The notes beneath the pieces were generated by a model. It did not search any database. It worked only from the letters and a program-made list of their open reading frames with translations, and was not told the DNA's origin. A program made the translations under genes and the position numbers. A stretch of DNA of 49,844 nucleotides from CAZRIE01 sp964600075. Its GTDB lineage: Bacteria; Bacteroidota; Bacteroidia; Flavobacteriales; Flavobacteriaceae. The DNA lies in the NCBI GenBank assembly GCA_964600075.1, contig CAZRIE010000016.1, positions 1 through 49,844 of the forward strand, written 5' to 3'. Positions 8,397-16,716 of this stretch are shown here, in pieces (position 1 is the stretch's first letter; every line of letters starts with the position of its first letter).

Positions 8397-9425
8397 GTGG
8401 AAAACGAAACTATTTATATTCTTGCCATAGAATCTTCTTGCGACGATACTTCTGCTGCCGTTTTGAGCAATAAAAAAGTACTCAGCAACGTAACCGCTAC
8501 CCAAAAAATACATGAGGAATATGGGGGCGTCGTGCCCGAACTTGCCTCACGGGCACACCAACAAAATATCGTTCCGGTAGTGCACCAGGCTTTGAACAAG
8601 GCAAATATCGACAAAAAACAATTATCGGCCATAGCTTTTACACGAGGGCCGGGATTGATGGGGTCTCTTCTCGTAGGTACTTCATTTGCCAAGTCGTTGG
8701 CCTTAGGGCTGAACGTTCCGCTCATCGAGGTAAACCATATGCAGGCGCATATTCTGGCACATTTTATAGAAGGCCAGAACGACGGTGTTCCTGAATTTCC
8801 GTTTTTGGCCATGACCATTAGCGGAGGGCATACGCAGATCGTATTGGTAAAGGATTATTTCGAAATGGAAATCTTGGGGCAAACCTTGGACGATGCCGTT
8901 GGGGAAGCTTTTGATAAAAGTGCCAAGATTTTAGGGTTACTCTATCCGGGAGGGCCTTTGGTAGATAAGAATGCACAAAAAGGCAACCCTGACGCTTTTC
9001 CATTTCCAAAACCAAAAGTCGGCGGACTCGATTTTAGTTTCAGTGGTTTGAAGACGAGCATTCTTTATTTTATTCAAAAGGAAACCGCAAAAGACCCAGA
9101 TTTTGTAACGGAAAATTTACAGGATATCTGTGCCTCTATACAAAAGACGATTGTCACCATTTTGATGGACAAGCTGAAAAAAGCGATGAAACAGACGGGA
9201 CTCACCCAAATAGCCATTGGAGGAGGTGTTTCCGCCAATTCAGGTATTCGCAGTGCACTTAAAGAAGCTGAAACTAATTTGGGGTGGACAACTTATATAC
9301 CTAAATTCGAGTACTGTACAGATAATGCGGCTATGATAGGTATTGTAGGCCATTTAAAATACAAGCAGGAAGAATTTGCTCATCAAGGGGTTACTGCAAA
9401 ACCGAGATATGTTTTGGGCGGTTGA
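8397..9425 (+). CDS. tsaD: tRNA N6-adenosine threonylcarbamoyltransferase TsaD
   Basis: A 342-residue Kae1/Qri7/TsaD protein. It transfers the threonylcarbamoyl group from TC-AMP to A37 of ANN-decoding tRNAs, acting with TsaB and TsaE. Visible motifs are AIESSCDDT near the N-terminus, the metal-binding NHMQAH (HxxxH), SGGHT, the DDAVGEAFDK segment, GGVSAN and the C-terminal CTDNAAMIG. The frame is open from a GTG at 8280, but the 39 extra residues (threonine/phenylalanine-rich) are the antisense of the tamB membrane anchor. The GTG at 8397 gives the family's normal start a few residues before IYILAIESSCDD and the normal length. It is transcribed away from tamB. Confidence 0.95.
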   Translation: MENETIYILAIESSCDDTSAAVLSNKKVLSNVTATQKIHEEYGGVVPELASRAHQQNIVPVVHQALNKANIDKKQLSAIAFTRGPGLMGSLLVGTSFAKSLALGLNVPLIEVNHMQAHILAHFIEGQNDGVPEFPFLAMTISGGHTQIVLVKDYFEMEILGQTLDDAVGEAFDKSAKILGLLYPGGPLVDKNAQKGNPDAFPFPKPKVGGLDFSFSGLKTSILYFIQKETAKDPDFVTENLQDICASIQKTIVTILMDKLKKAMKQTGLTQIAIGGGVSANSGIRSALKEAETNLGWTTYIPKFEYCTDNAAMIGIVGHLKYKQEEFAHQGVTAKPRYVLGG

Positions 9426-9528
9426 CGGTAGAAAAAAAACTAAACTTCCATCCCTCAAGACCTATAAAGCTCTATAATCTTGCCTTACTGACCAGCAGGC
9501 CATCAACTTTTTGAACTTACAATAGTCA

Positions 9529-9558
9529 TTTGAGCTTTAGCTTTCTTTCGTATCTTAG
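9529..9558 (+). promoter_or_regulatory. Putative rsmE promoter
   Basis: TTTG (9529-9532), an 18-base spacer, then TATCTTAG (9551-9558). This resembles the Bacteroidota TTTG/TAnnTTTG promoter with one mismatch in the -7 box. It ends five bases before the rsmE ATG, so the transcript would be leaderless or nearly so. This is inferred from spacing alone. Confidence 0.33.
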
Positions 9559-9563
9559 CCTGT

Positions 9564-10271
9564 ATGCAACTTTTCTACAATCCACGTCTCGACCAAAGCG
9601 TTTCACAATTTACTTTTCCTGAGGAAGAAAGCAAACACATTATAAGAGTGCTTAGAAAATCGCTAGGTGATATTTTGCACGTCACCAATGGTAAGGGCTA
9701 TCTTTTTGAAGTCGAAATTTTATCCGCAGAGGCCAAAAGGTGTAAGGCCCAGATAATTTCTAGGGACAAAAAACATCAAAAAATGTATTGGTTTCATATG
9801 GTCGTTGCGCCGACAAAAACCAATGATCGTTTTGAGTGGTTCTTAGAAAAGGCCACCGAAATTGGCGTAAACGAGATTACACCTATTTTTTGCGAACGTT
9901 CTGAGCGCAAAACGGTTAAAAGGGAACGATTGAAAAAAGTAATTCAATCTGCCATGAAGCAGAGCTTGCGCACCTACCTGCCAAAATTGAACGATGCCAT
10001 AAGCTATAACGAATTTCTCAAGAAAAAAAAGACGGGACTTTTGTTCATAGCCCATTGCGAAGAAGATGAGAAAATTGAACTTAAACGAAGAGTTGCGCCA
10101 GATAAGGATATTACCATTCTAATTGGCCCAGAAGGAGATTTTTCACGCCAAGAAATAGGTGCTGCAAATGAAAAAGGCTTTTTACCCGTCTCTTTGGGCG
10201 AGGCCAGATTACGTACTGAGACCGCCGCCATTGTCGCCTGCACAATGGTCAATATGATAAACAACGGATGA
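9564..10271 (+). CDS. rsmE: 16S rRNA (uracil-1498-N3)-methyltransferase RsmE
   Basis: A 235-residue SPOUT-fold methyltransferase that makes m3U1498 in 16S rRNA. The N-terminal PUA-like part includes FPEEESKHIIRVLRK, the region where the family contacts RNA. The C-terminal trefoil-knot motifs that bind SAM are LIGPEGDFSRQEI and SLGEARLRTETAAI. Length is normal for the family. It follows tsaD by 138 bases on the same strand and is convergent, at 15 bases, with the DUF1223 gene. Another common Flavobacteriaceae neighbour, the DUF4159 gene, lies just beyond. Confidence 0.95.
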   Translation: MQLFYNPRLDQSVSQFTFPEEESKHIIRVLRKSLGDILHVTNGKGYLFEVEILSAEAKRCKAQIISRDKKHQKMYWFHMVVAPTKTNDRFEWFLEKATEIGVNEITPIFCERSERKTVKRERLKKVIQSAMKQSLRTYLPKLNDAISYNEFLKKKKTGLLFIAHCEEDEKIELKRRVAPDKDITILIGPEGDFSRQEIGAANEKGFLPVSLGEARLRTETAAIVACTMVNMINNG

Positions 10272-10286
10272 AGATGCAATCATAAA

Positions 10287-11078
10287 CTATTTAGGTATCG
10301 TACTTTTTACTGCCCCGGTAATATCATAATCCTTATTTTCCAATACCAGCACCAAACTAATTTTTTCATCTGGATTTACGATTTTAGGAATCGACATATA
10401 AGATTTGCCCTCTAAACCAACAACGGAAATAGTTTTTTCCGCCACGACGATATTGCTGTTTGTGAGTTTTCTGTTACGGTTTTCTCCCTGTTTCACGTCT
10501 GTCGTTCTCTGATCTAAGACAAGAAGGGCCCGCAAAGTTTTACCCTTTGTACCACCTGATATACCGTATTCGAATGAAACACTTTTTTTATCGCTCCAAA
10601 CGTTAGTCAGACCGATCTTGTTAGTAGTTTTCTCCTTACTATAACTATTTATCGCCCCATACAACTTTGATGAATTGGAACCTACAAAATGCTCCATACC
10701 ATTGACCACAATCTGTGGCGTATAGTTACTCCGATTTTTGAACTTTATATTGTAATCTCGTTGCTTTTCGACGTATTTTGATTTGCTGAACGGATCTTTC
10801 CAGCCGATATAGTTCCAATAATCTACATGATAGGACAATGGAAAGACCGAATGATCGAATTCGCTTTTGACCTTGTTGAGAAGGACATCGGCAGGCGGAC
10901 AACTAGAGCAACCTTGAGAAGTGAAAAGTTCTAATACCACGATTGGTTCATAACCATCAGACTCTTGTTGAAGTATAGTCAATTCTGAAGTTTGAATAGG
11001 TTTTGAAAAATTGCTATTAAAGGCCATAATTCCCAAACCCATAAAAACTATTGCCGAAATCGTTATTTTTTTTAACAT
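10287..11078 (-). CDS. DUF1223 thioredoxin-like secreted/membrane-anchored protein
   Basis: A 263-residue protein with one N-terminal hydrophobic segment (MLKKITISAIVFMGLGIMAF) that serves as a signal peptide or anchor. The DUF1223 domain follows: VVLELFTSQGCSSCPPAD carries the redox-type CxxC pair C57/C60, then YHVDYWNYIGWKDPF and the TPQIVVNG block, where the proline resembles the cis-proline of thioredoxin folds. The physiological role of the family is not established. The frame is open from 11120, but that would place 12 hydrophilic residues before the signal sequence and overlap the divergent DUF4159 gene. The start is therefore set at ATG 11078; the adjacent ATG 11081 is equally possible. 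Confidence 0.82.
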   Translation of the reverse strand: MLKKITISAIVFMGLGIMAFNSNFSKPIQTSELTILQQESDGYEPIVVLELFTSQGCSSCPPADVLLNKVKSEFDHSVFPLSYHVDYWNYIGWKDPFSKSKYVEKQRDYNIKFKNRSNYTPQIVVNGMEHFVGSNSSKLYGAINSYSKEKTTNKIGLTNVWSDKKSVSFEYGISGGTKGKTLRALLVLDQRTTDVKQGENRNRKLTNSNIVVAEKTISVVGLEGKSYMSIPKIVNPDEKISLVLVLENKDYDITGAVKSTIPK

Positions 11079-11122
11079 CATAATCCATACATTTGAAGTA
11101 TCTACACTTTGTTCGCTCAAAA

Positions 11123-11773
11123 ATGAAGAAACTTACGGCTTACATGGCTTTTTTATCTTTTTTTATGATAGCCATATTGAACGCGCAAGAAATCGCTATC
11201 CTTAAATACAATGGCGGTGGCGACTGGTACGCCAACCCTACTGCATTGCCAAATTTGATACAATTCTGTAATCAAAACATCGGCACAAAAATGAAAGAGA
11301 AACCAGAGACTGTAGAAGTTAGTAGCACTTCTATTTTTCAATATCCTTTTTTACACATGACAGGTCATGGCAATGTAGTTTTCTCGGAGGAAGAGTCCGA
11401 TAATCTGCGTAAATATCTTTTATCTGGTGGGTTTCTACATATCGATGATAACTATGGGATGGCGCCTTATTTAAAGAAAGCATTGATTAAAGTATTTCCT
11501 GAAAAGGAATTGGAAGAACTGGGACGTGACCACCCTATTTTTAAAAAAGTATATAAGTTTCCCGATGGTCTTCCAAAAATCCATGAACATGATGGCAAGC
11601 GGCCTCAAGCGATGGGAATTTTCCATGAGGGCCGTTTAATACTTTTGTTCACGGTTGAAAGTGATCTCGGAGATGGCTGGGAAGACCCTTCGGTACACAA
11701 CGACCCAGAATCCATACGCACAAGAGCTCTTCAAATGGGTGCTAATATTGTGTCTTATGCTTTCGGCCATTAA
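11123..11773 (+). CDS. DUF4159 domain-containing secreted protein
   Basis: A 216-residue protein with a clean signal peptide (MKKLTAYMAFLSFFMIAILNAQ). The DUF4159 domain follows: IAILKYNGGGDWYANPTALPNL, a GGFLHIDDNYG block, and a DHPIFKKVYKFPDGLPKIHEHDG block. DUF4159 proteins have a glutamine-amidotransferase-like flavodoxin fold and no agreed function. The frame is open from ATG 11093, but the extra ten residues lie before the signal peptide and inside the short divergent intergenic region, so ATG 11123 is used. The divergent DUF1223 gene starts about 45 bases away and the promoters must overlap. In related genomes the gene commonly follows rsmE. Confidence 0.85.
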   Translation: MKKLTAYMAFLSFFMIAILNAQEIAILKYNGGGDWYANPTALPNLIQFCNQNIGTKMKEKPETVEVSSTSIFQYPFLHMTGHGNVVFSEEESDNLRKYLLSGGFLHIDDNYGMAPYLKKALIKVFPEKELEELGRDHPIFKKVYKFPDGLPKIHEHDGKRPQAMGIFHEGRLILLFTVESDLGDGWEDPSVHNDPESIRTRALQMGANIVSYAFGH

Positions 11774-11862
11774 ATACGCTGTAGTCGAAAAAACTAAACT
11801 TATAAACCCTTTTTAACTTGATACTTCCGCTTAAGCTTTAAAAAACTCAAAACCTAAAATAA

Positions 11863-12963
11863 ATGACCCCAAAAACCATATCTCAAGGAATACTGAGCGC
11901 CATAGGCGTTATAGTAGGCATCGTTTTATTGTTATATCTTCTTTGGAAAATACAATCCGTAATCGCTTATTTGACAATAGCAGCGGTGATTGCTCTTATC
12001 GGAAGACCAATTGTTCTTTTATTACGGAGGAAATTAAAACTACCGAATACCCTCGCCGTAATATTGACCATGCTGTTTATGGTCGGTGTATTCGCAGGCA
12101 TTATCGCCCTTTTCGTACCGTTACTCACTGAACAGGGCAAAAATCTATCACTTCTAGATATAGAGCCACTACAACAGAACATCAATTCACTTTACAAACA
12201 AATTACCCAGTTCTTTGGAGCTTCCCAAGAAGTGGTCGATGAAATTATTCATGAGACCGATATCGAAAAGACCATTATTGACGGATTAGATATCGGATTT
12301 ATTCCGAATTTTCTGAATTCCTTTTTAAGCGTACTGAGCACGGCCAGCATTGGTCTTTTTTCTGTACTATTCATTTCTTTCTTCTTCTTGAAAGACAGTA
12401 AGCTCTTTCAAAAAGGCATATTGGCTTTTGTACCAGAGACAAAGGAAACGGGAACAGTTCACTCCATGGACAAAATAAACAATCTACTCTCTCGATATTT
12501 CGTTGGGTTGTTGCTTCAGATTTTTATTTTGTTTGTAATCTACACTATAACACTGCTAATCGTTGGCATTGAAAGTCCCATAGTAATCGCCTTTTTATGT
12601 GCGCTTTTTAACGTCATTCCCTACGTCGGCCCCATCATTGGGGGAGTCATCATGATCGTACTCACAATGACCAGTAATTTGGGTATGGATTTCAGTACGA
12701 TAATCTTACCGAAAGCGGGCTATGTTTTGATTGGTTTGGCAGTTGGCCAATTGATTGATAATTTCTTCTCACAACCACTTATTTTTTCCAACAGCGTAAA
12801 GTCGCATCCCTTAGAAATTTTTCTTATTATTATCATCGCAGGATTACTGTTCGGAGTAGTGGGAATGATTGTTGCCGTACCCGGATATACGGCCATAAAG
12901 GTAATTTTAAAGGAATTTTTAGCAGATAATAAGATTGTAAAGTCTTTGACCAAAAGCTTATAG
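11863..12963 (+). CDS. AI-2E/PerM family transporter
   Basis: A 366-residue integral membrane protein of the AI-2E (PerM/YdiK/TqsA) family. Two or three N-terminal membrane segments (about residues 10-80) are followed by a soluble stretch rich in Gln and Glu (about 85-145), then five more segments. The family signature NVIPYVGPIIGG lies at about residues 247-258 and a DNFFSQPLIFSNSVKSHPLEIF block near 300. Members include autoinducer-2 exporters and Na+/H+ antiporter-like proteins, so the substrate cannot be read from sequence. The next gene begins eight bases after its stop, so the two are co-transcribed. Confidence 0.88.
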   Translation: MTPKTISQGILSAIGVIVGIVLLLYLLWKIQSVIAYLTIAAVIALIGRPIVLLLRRKLKLPNTLAVILTMLFMVGVFAGIIALFVPLLTEQGKNLSLLDIEPLQQNINSLYKQITQFFGASQEVVDEIIHETDIEKTIIDGLDIGFIPNFLNSFLSVLSTASIGLFSVLFISFFFLKDSKLFQKGILAFVPETKETGTVHSMDKINNLLSRYFVGLLLQIFILFVIYTITLLIVGIESPIVIAFLCALFNVIPYVGPIIGGVIMIVLTMTSNLGMDFSTIILPKAGYVLIGLAVGQLIDNFFSQPLIFSNSVKSHPLEIFLIIIIAGLLFGVVGMIVAVPGYTAIKVILKEFLADNKIVKSLTKSL

Positions 12964-12970
12964 TTTTACT

Positions 12971-14152
12971 TTGAATAAAAAACTATTAAATATTGGTGTT
13001 CAAAAATTTATATCTATAAATATAAATACTGACACCATGTCATTATTGCTCAAAAAGCCTATTTTTGATGGTATTTCAAACCAAGAACTCGTTGAACAGC
13101 TTGAAGCCCGGAAAAAGTGTGAAAAAAAATTACCAACTTGGTTTAGAACCCCAACTATCTACTATCCCAATAAACGGAATATTGCGCAAACCTCTTCCGA
13201 AATTACTGCCCGATACAAAGCTGAAATAGTATCTGGAAAATCGCTTTTGGATGCTACAGGCGGCCTAGGTGTAGACAGCTACTTTTTTAGCCAAAAAATC
13301 GACAGAGTTTATCATTGTGAAATCGAAGAAAATCTCTCCCGGATTGCGGTCTATAATTTCAGTTTATTGGACACTAAAAATATAAACTCAATTACGGTTG
13401 ATGGCTTAAAATTTTTGACAGAGTCGAAAACCACTTTTGATTGGGTCTATTTAGACCCTTCTCGTCGAAACAATGTGAATAGAAAAGTATTTATGTTGTC
13501 TGATTGTAACCCGAATGTTTTAGACCATCTTGACCTCTTTTTTTCAAAAACAGACCATATCATATTAAAAACGGCGCCACTTTTAGACCTGTCTTTGGGT
13601 ATTAAAGAACTTAAAAGTGTAAAACATATTCATGTGGTTGCAGTAAACAATGATGTAAAAGAGCTTTTATGGGTATTGCAAAAAGGATATAATGGAGATG
13701 TCGAGATCAAAACAATCAATTTTGAAAAAGACGACAGGCAGACTTTCGACTTCTCGTTTGAAGAAGAAAAGACGGCTCGAACAATATATTCGCAACCACT
13801 CTCCTATTTATATGAACCTAATTCCGCTATACTCAAATCGGGGGCCTTCAAGACCTTGGCAAATCGAATACAACTCAAAAAATTGCACGAACACACGCAT
13901 TTATATACTTCTACTGATCTATTAGCAGGTTTCCCAGGGAAAATATTCAAAATCGAAAGAATACTACCCTATTCTAAGAAAACCCTAAGGCGGTTGGACA
14001 TCAAAAAAGCAAATGTTAAGACAAGAAATTTTCCTGAAAAGGTTGAGGAAGTTCGAAAAAATTACAAAATCAAGGATGGTGGTACTATCTACTTATTTTT
14101 TATCAAAGACTCCAAGGACAAACTCATGATGTTGATTTGTAATAAAGCCTAA
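12971..14152 (+). CDS. Class I SAM-dependent methyltransferase with THUMP-like domain (PG_1098 type)
   Basis: A 393-residue protein resembling Porphyromonas PG_1098. A helical N-terminal part contains EQLEARKKCEKKLPTWF (about residues 42-58). The SAM-binding motif LLDATGGLG is at 92-100. The motif-IV-like DPSRR is at 162-166, in the position of the catalytic DPPR/NPPY of nucleic-acid methylases. A ferredoxin-like and THUMP-like C-terminal half ends in a short GGTIYLFFIKD strand. It is probably an RNA methyltransferase, but the target is unknown. The start is TTG at 12971; the next in-frame ATG would remove a conserved-looking N-terminal segment. It follows the AI-2E transporter gene closely. 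Confidence 0.8.
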   Translation: MNKKLLNIGVQKFISININTDTMSLLLKKPIFDGISNQELVEQLEARKKCEKKLPTWFRTPTIYYPNKRNIAQTSSEITARYKAEIVSGKSLLDATGGLGVDSYFFSQKIDRVYHCEIEENLSRIAVYNFSLLDTKNINSITVDGLKFLTESKTTFDWVYLDPSRRNNVNRKVFMLSDCNPNVLDHLDLFFSKTDHIILKTAPLLDLSLGIKELKSVKHIHVVAVNNDVKELLWVLQKGYNGDVEIKTINFEKDDRQTFDFSFEEEKTARTIYSQPLSYLYEPNSAILKSGAFKTLANRIQLKKLHEHTHLYTSTDLLAGFPGKIFKIERILPYSKKTLRRLDIKKANVKTRNFPEKVEEVRKNYKIKDGGTIYLFFIKDSKDKLMMLICNKA

Positions 14153-14321
14153 TTCTTCCTACAAAATATGCGCTCTAAGCACATCTTTATATTTTATATT
14201 TTCAATTAATATTGACCATATGCCACTCTTTGTTAAAAGCTCAATCATGTATTGGTGAATTATTTCGAAAGTTCTTATCGACTCTCAGTAAACTAAAAAA
14301 ATGAGCGAAAACCAGCCAAAA

Positions 14322-15803
14322 TCAATACTCCCCCTCATGCTTATAATCCCCAAACCGATACTTAATCGTTTTTTTAAGCGGGATTCTCATGCCATCGGTC
14401 TTTTCAAGCCAATCGTAAATACTGGTCGACATCGATTTAACGATTTCCTGTTTATCAGGATCGGCAATTAGGTTGTACATTTCATCTGGATCATTCTCCA
14501 GATCGTACAATTCATTACGATCCCAAATACCTTGAAACTTCATGAACTTGTATTTATCCGTACGCATGCCGAAAACGGTCGGTGTCATTGGAAAATCATA
14601 TTCCCAAAAATATTCGTAAAAAACTTCTTTACGGGGCGAGACATCGGTATCACCAGTAAGTACTGGAATAAAAGAAACACCCGGCATATTTTTAGGCTGC
14701 TCCACGCCAGCTTCCGATAAGACTGTTGGACCAATATCGATATTCTGTACCATAGCTGTTGGCTTTAGACCCCCACCGAACAGCTCTGGGCAACGTACCA
14801 ACAATGGAACCTTTACTGATTCTTCATAAAAATGACGTTTATCTATCAACCCATGTTCCCCCCAACTGAAACCATTATCACCCATATAAATAACGAGTGT
14901 AGACTCGTCCAGTCCTTCCTTTTTTAAATACTCCATTACAGAGCCTACACTTTCGTCAACACCCAATAAAGTCTCGCAATAGTCGACTACCATTTCTTGT
15001 AAATTACGATTATCATGGTACATATAATCTACACCATGCCAACTTACCCTCTGATCTGCAACCCATTGGGGCCATTTTAAATCTCTATATTTTCCGGTTT
15101 TAGTTTGGTCGTAGGTGCTTGGTAACTCTATTTGCTTCCCATTGTATCTCCCCTTATGACGACGCGCAGGCTGAAACCCTGCATGAACGGCCTTATGAGA
15201 CAGATATAGGAAAAATGGTTTTTGCTTATCCCTATTTTCCATCCAGTCCACTGCATGTTCGGTTAGCAAATCGGTGATATAGGTAGAATCTTTATAAGCA
15301 ACCCTTTTGCCGTTAATATTCAAAGTCGGGTTATAGTATACACCTTGCCCTGGGAAACTTTCCCAATGCGTAAAACCTGGTTGCGGTTCATCACCATGAT
15401 TACCCATATGCCATTTTCCAAAAAAACCAGTCTGATAGCCCGCCTTTTCCAAGTACTGTGGGAAATAAGTTAGATTGCCTGGATCAGGTGCCTGATTGTC
15501 TACAATAGTATGGGAATGTGAAAATTGACCCGTTAGAATAGAGGCCCGACTTGGCGAACATAACGAAGTGGTCACAAAGGCATTCGAAAGATAAGCACCT
15601 TCGGACGCCAATTTATCCATATTCGGGGTTTCTAACCAAGGTACCTTTCCCGTAAAGCCCATATAATCGTACCTATGGTCATCCGTTAAGATGAAAATAA
15701 CGTTTCTAGGTTTCTTTTTAGGCTCGATTTGGCGTTCTGTTTTTGAATAAACACTTCCCGAAAAAAGAAAACAGAAAAGGCCAATGGCAACGGTTTTTAA
15801 CAT
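14322..15803 (-). CDS. Formylglycine-dependent sulfatase (family S1)
   Basis: A 493-residue exported sulfatase that would hydrolyse sulfate esters, most likely on polysaccharides or glycosaminoglycan-like glycans. After a signal peptide (MLKTVAIGLFCFLFSGSVYS) come ILTDDHRYDYMG (metal-binding DD), the sulfatase signature CSPSRASILTGQ with C82 as the residue converted to formylglycine, GKWHMG, and the MGDNGFSWGEHG metal and sulfate block. The frame is open from 15854. ATG 15803 is chosen because it places the signal peptide at the N-terminus; ATG 15809 is an alternative. It is the second gene of a pair with the esterase at 15858. No SusC/SusD pair or glycoside hydrolase is nearby, so the substrate cannot be narrowed. 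It needs an anaerobic or FGE maturase from elsewhere. Confidence 0.92.
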   Translation of the reverse strand: MLKTVAIGLFCFLFSGSVYSKTERQIEPKKKPRNVIFILTDDHRYDYMGFTGKVPWLETPNMDKLASEGAYLSNAFVTTSLCSPSRASILTGQFSHSHTIVDNQAPDPGNLTYFPQYLEKAGYQTGFFGKWHMGNHGDEPQPGFTHWESFPGQGVYYNPTLNINGKRVAYKDSTYITDLLTEHAVDWMENRDKQKPFFLYLSHKAVHAGFQPARRHKGRYNGKQIELPSTYDQTKTGKYRDLKWPQWVADQRVSWHGVDYMYHDNRNLQEMVVDYCETLLGVDESVGSVMEYLKKEGLDESTLVIYMGDNGFSWGEHGLIDKRHFYEESVKVPLLVRCPELFGGGLKPTAMVQNIDIGPTVLSEAGVEQPKNMPGVSFIPVLTGDTDVSPRKEVFYEYFWEYDFPMTPTVFGMRTDKYKFMKFQGIWDRNELYDLENDPDEMYNLIADPDKQEIVKSMSTSIYDWLEKTDGMRIPLKKTIKYRFGDYKHEGEY

Positions 15804-15857
15804 TCTCATTCTATTGATTTTAATATGTCTACAAACTAAATTTAATAAATACATTAA

Positions 15858-16601
15858 CTACTCTCGATTACGTTCTTGATCCATAAACCACTCATACAAT
15901 TCCTCTGTATTGTAGGCGGGTATCCACGAGTCATGGCCAACGCCGGGGTAACGCGTGAATCTCACATTATAACCCATCGATTTTAATTTGGTGACCATTG
16001 TTTCGGATTCGGATATCGGAATCGATTTATCTTCTTCTCCATGAAAGACCCAAATAGGCATATTTTTATCGAGCCAAGAAGCATAAGGTACCGGTGTCAT
16101 GCCGCATACCACTGCTAAAGCGGCAAATTTTTCAGGATACTGCACAGCCATTTCCCAGGCGGCTCCCCCACCCCTGCTTAATCCGGTTAGGTAAATTCTG
16201 TTTTTATCCACGTGATTGTTTTCCACGATGGTATCCAATAATTGAATGAGCGCTTTCGTATCCCACCATTTTTTTCGATGTGGATTCTGAGGAGCTAAGA
16301 TCAAAAACGGAAACTTTTTACCACGAACAATCAGCTTTGGGGGACCATTTCGCTTGACCGCGACCAAACTGTCCCCAGATTCACCTCCCCCATGGAGAAA
16401 CAACAATAGTGGAAATTTCTCGTCTTCCTTGATTTCATAATCTTCAGGATAGTAGAGATAGTAGCTGAATTTTTCTGTGGTTACTGTTTCCTGTACAGCA
16501 TCAATTAATCGGGATTTCGATTGTGCAGCACAACCTTGAAAAATGAGTATTAAAATTAAAAACCAAGATTTTTGTTGGATAAATAATGCTACAAAGCCCA
16601 T
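15858..16601 (-). CDS. Alpha/beta-hydrolase (LpqC/prolyl-oligopeptidase-like esterase), probable lipoprotein
   Basis: A 247-residue alpha/beta hydrolase. The N-terminus has a hydrophobic segment ending in IFQGC, a near-lipobox that would lipidate C24. HGGGESGD (about residues 70-77) forms the oxyanion hole. The nucleophile is S142 in GLSRGGG, the acid is probably D191 (HGEEDKSIP) and the base H223 (GVGHDSW). This resembles feruloyl/acetyl-xylan-type esterases and LpqC-like depolymerases, but the substrate is not evident. Its stop lies about 55 bases before the sulfatase start on the same strand, so the pair probably acts on one extracellular substrate, removing ester and sulfate groups. Confidence 0.8.
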   Translation of the reverse strand: MGFVALFIQQKSWFLILILIFQGCAAQSKSRLIDAVQETVTTEKFSYYLYYPEDYEIKEDEKFPLLLFLHGGGESGDSLVAVKRNGPPKLIVRGKKFPFLILAPQNPHRKKWWDTKALIQLLDTIVENNHVDKNRIYLTGLSRGGGAAWEMAVQYPEKFAALAVVCGMTPVPYASWLDKNMPIWVFHGEEDKSIPISESETMVTKLKSMGYNVRFTRYPGVGHDSWIPAYNTEELYEWFMDQERNRE

Positions 16602-16662
16602 TTAAAAAGTATTCCATTGATTTTGTTAAAATACGAATAAAAAAGAAATAGCAACAAAAATA

Positions 16663-16688
16663 AACGGATGCCGATTGCGGCATCCGTT
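16663..16688 (-). terminator. Strong rho-independent terminator of the giant T9SS cargo gene
   Basis: Perfect 11-base inverted repeat AACGGATGCCG (16663-16673) / CGGCATCCGTT (16678-16688) with a four-base loop. On the minus strand it is followed by a T-rich run (TTTATTTTTGTT and onward). It lies 29 bases past the stop of the 2,941-codon gene and upstream of the esterase gene, insulating the esterase-sulfatase pair from it. It is the clearest terminator in the window. Confidence 0.88.
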
Positions 16689-16716
16689 CTTATAAAAGTA
16701 AAGGTTTTATGGTATA

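Noticed and set aside
14153..14321. Hidden gene or RNA in the methyltransferase-sulfatase gap
   Set aside because: AT-rich, no open frame of note, no tRNA-like or hairpin structure recognised.
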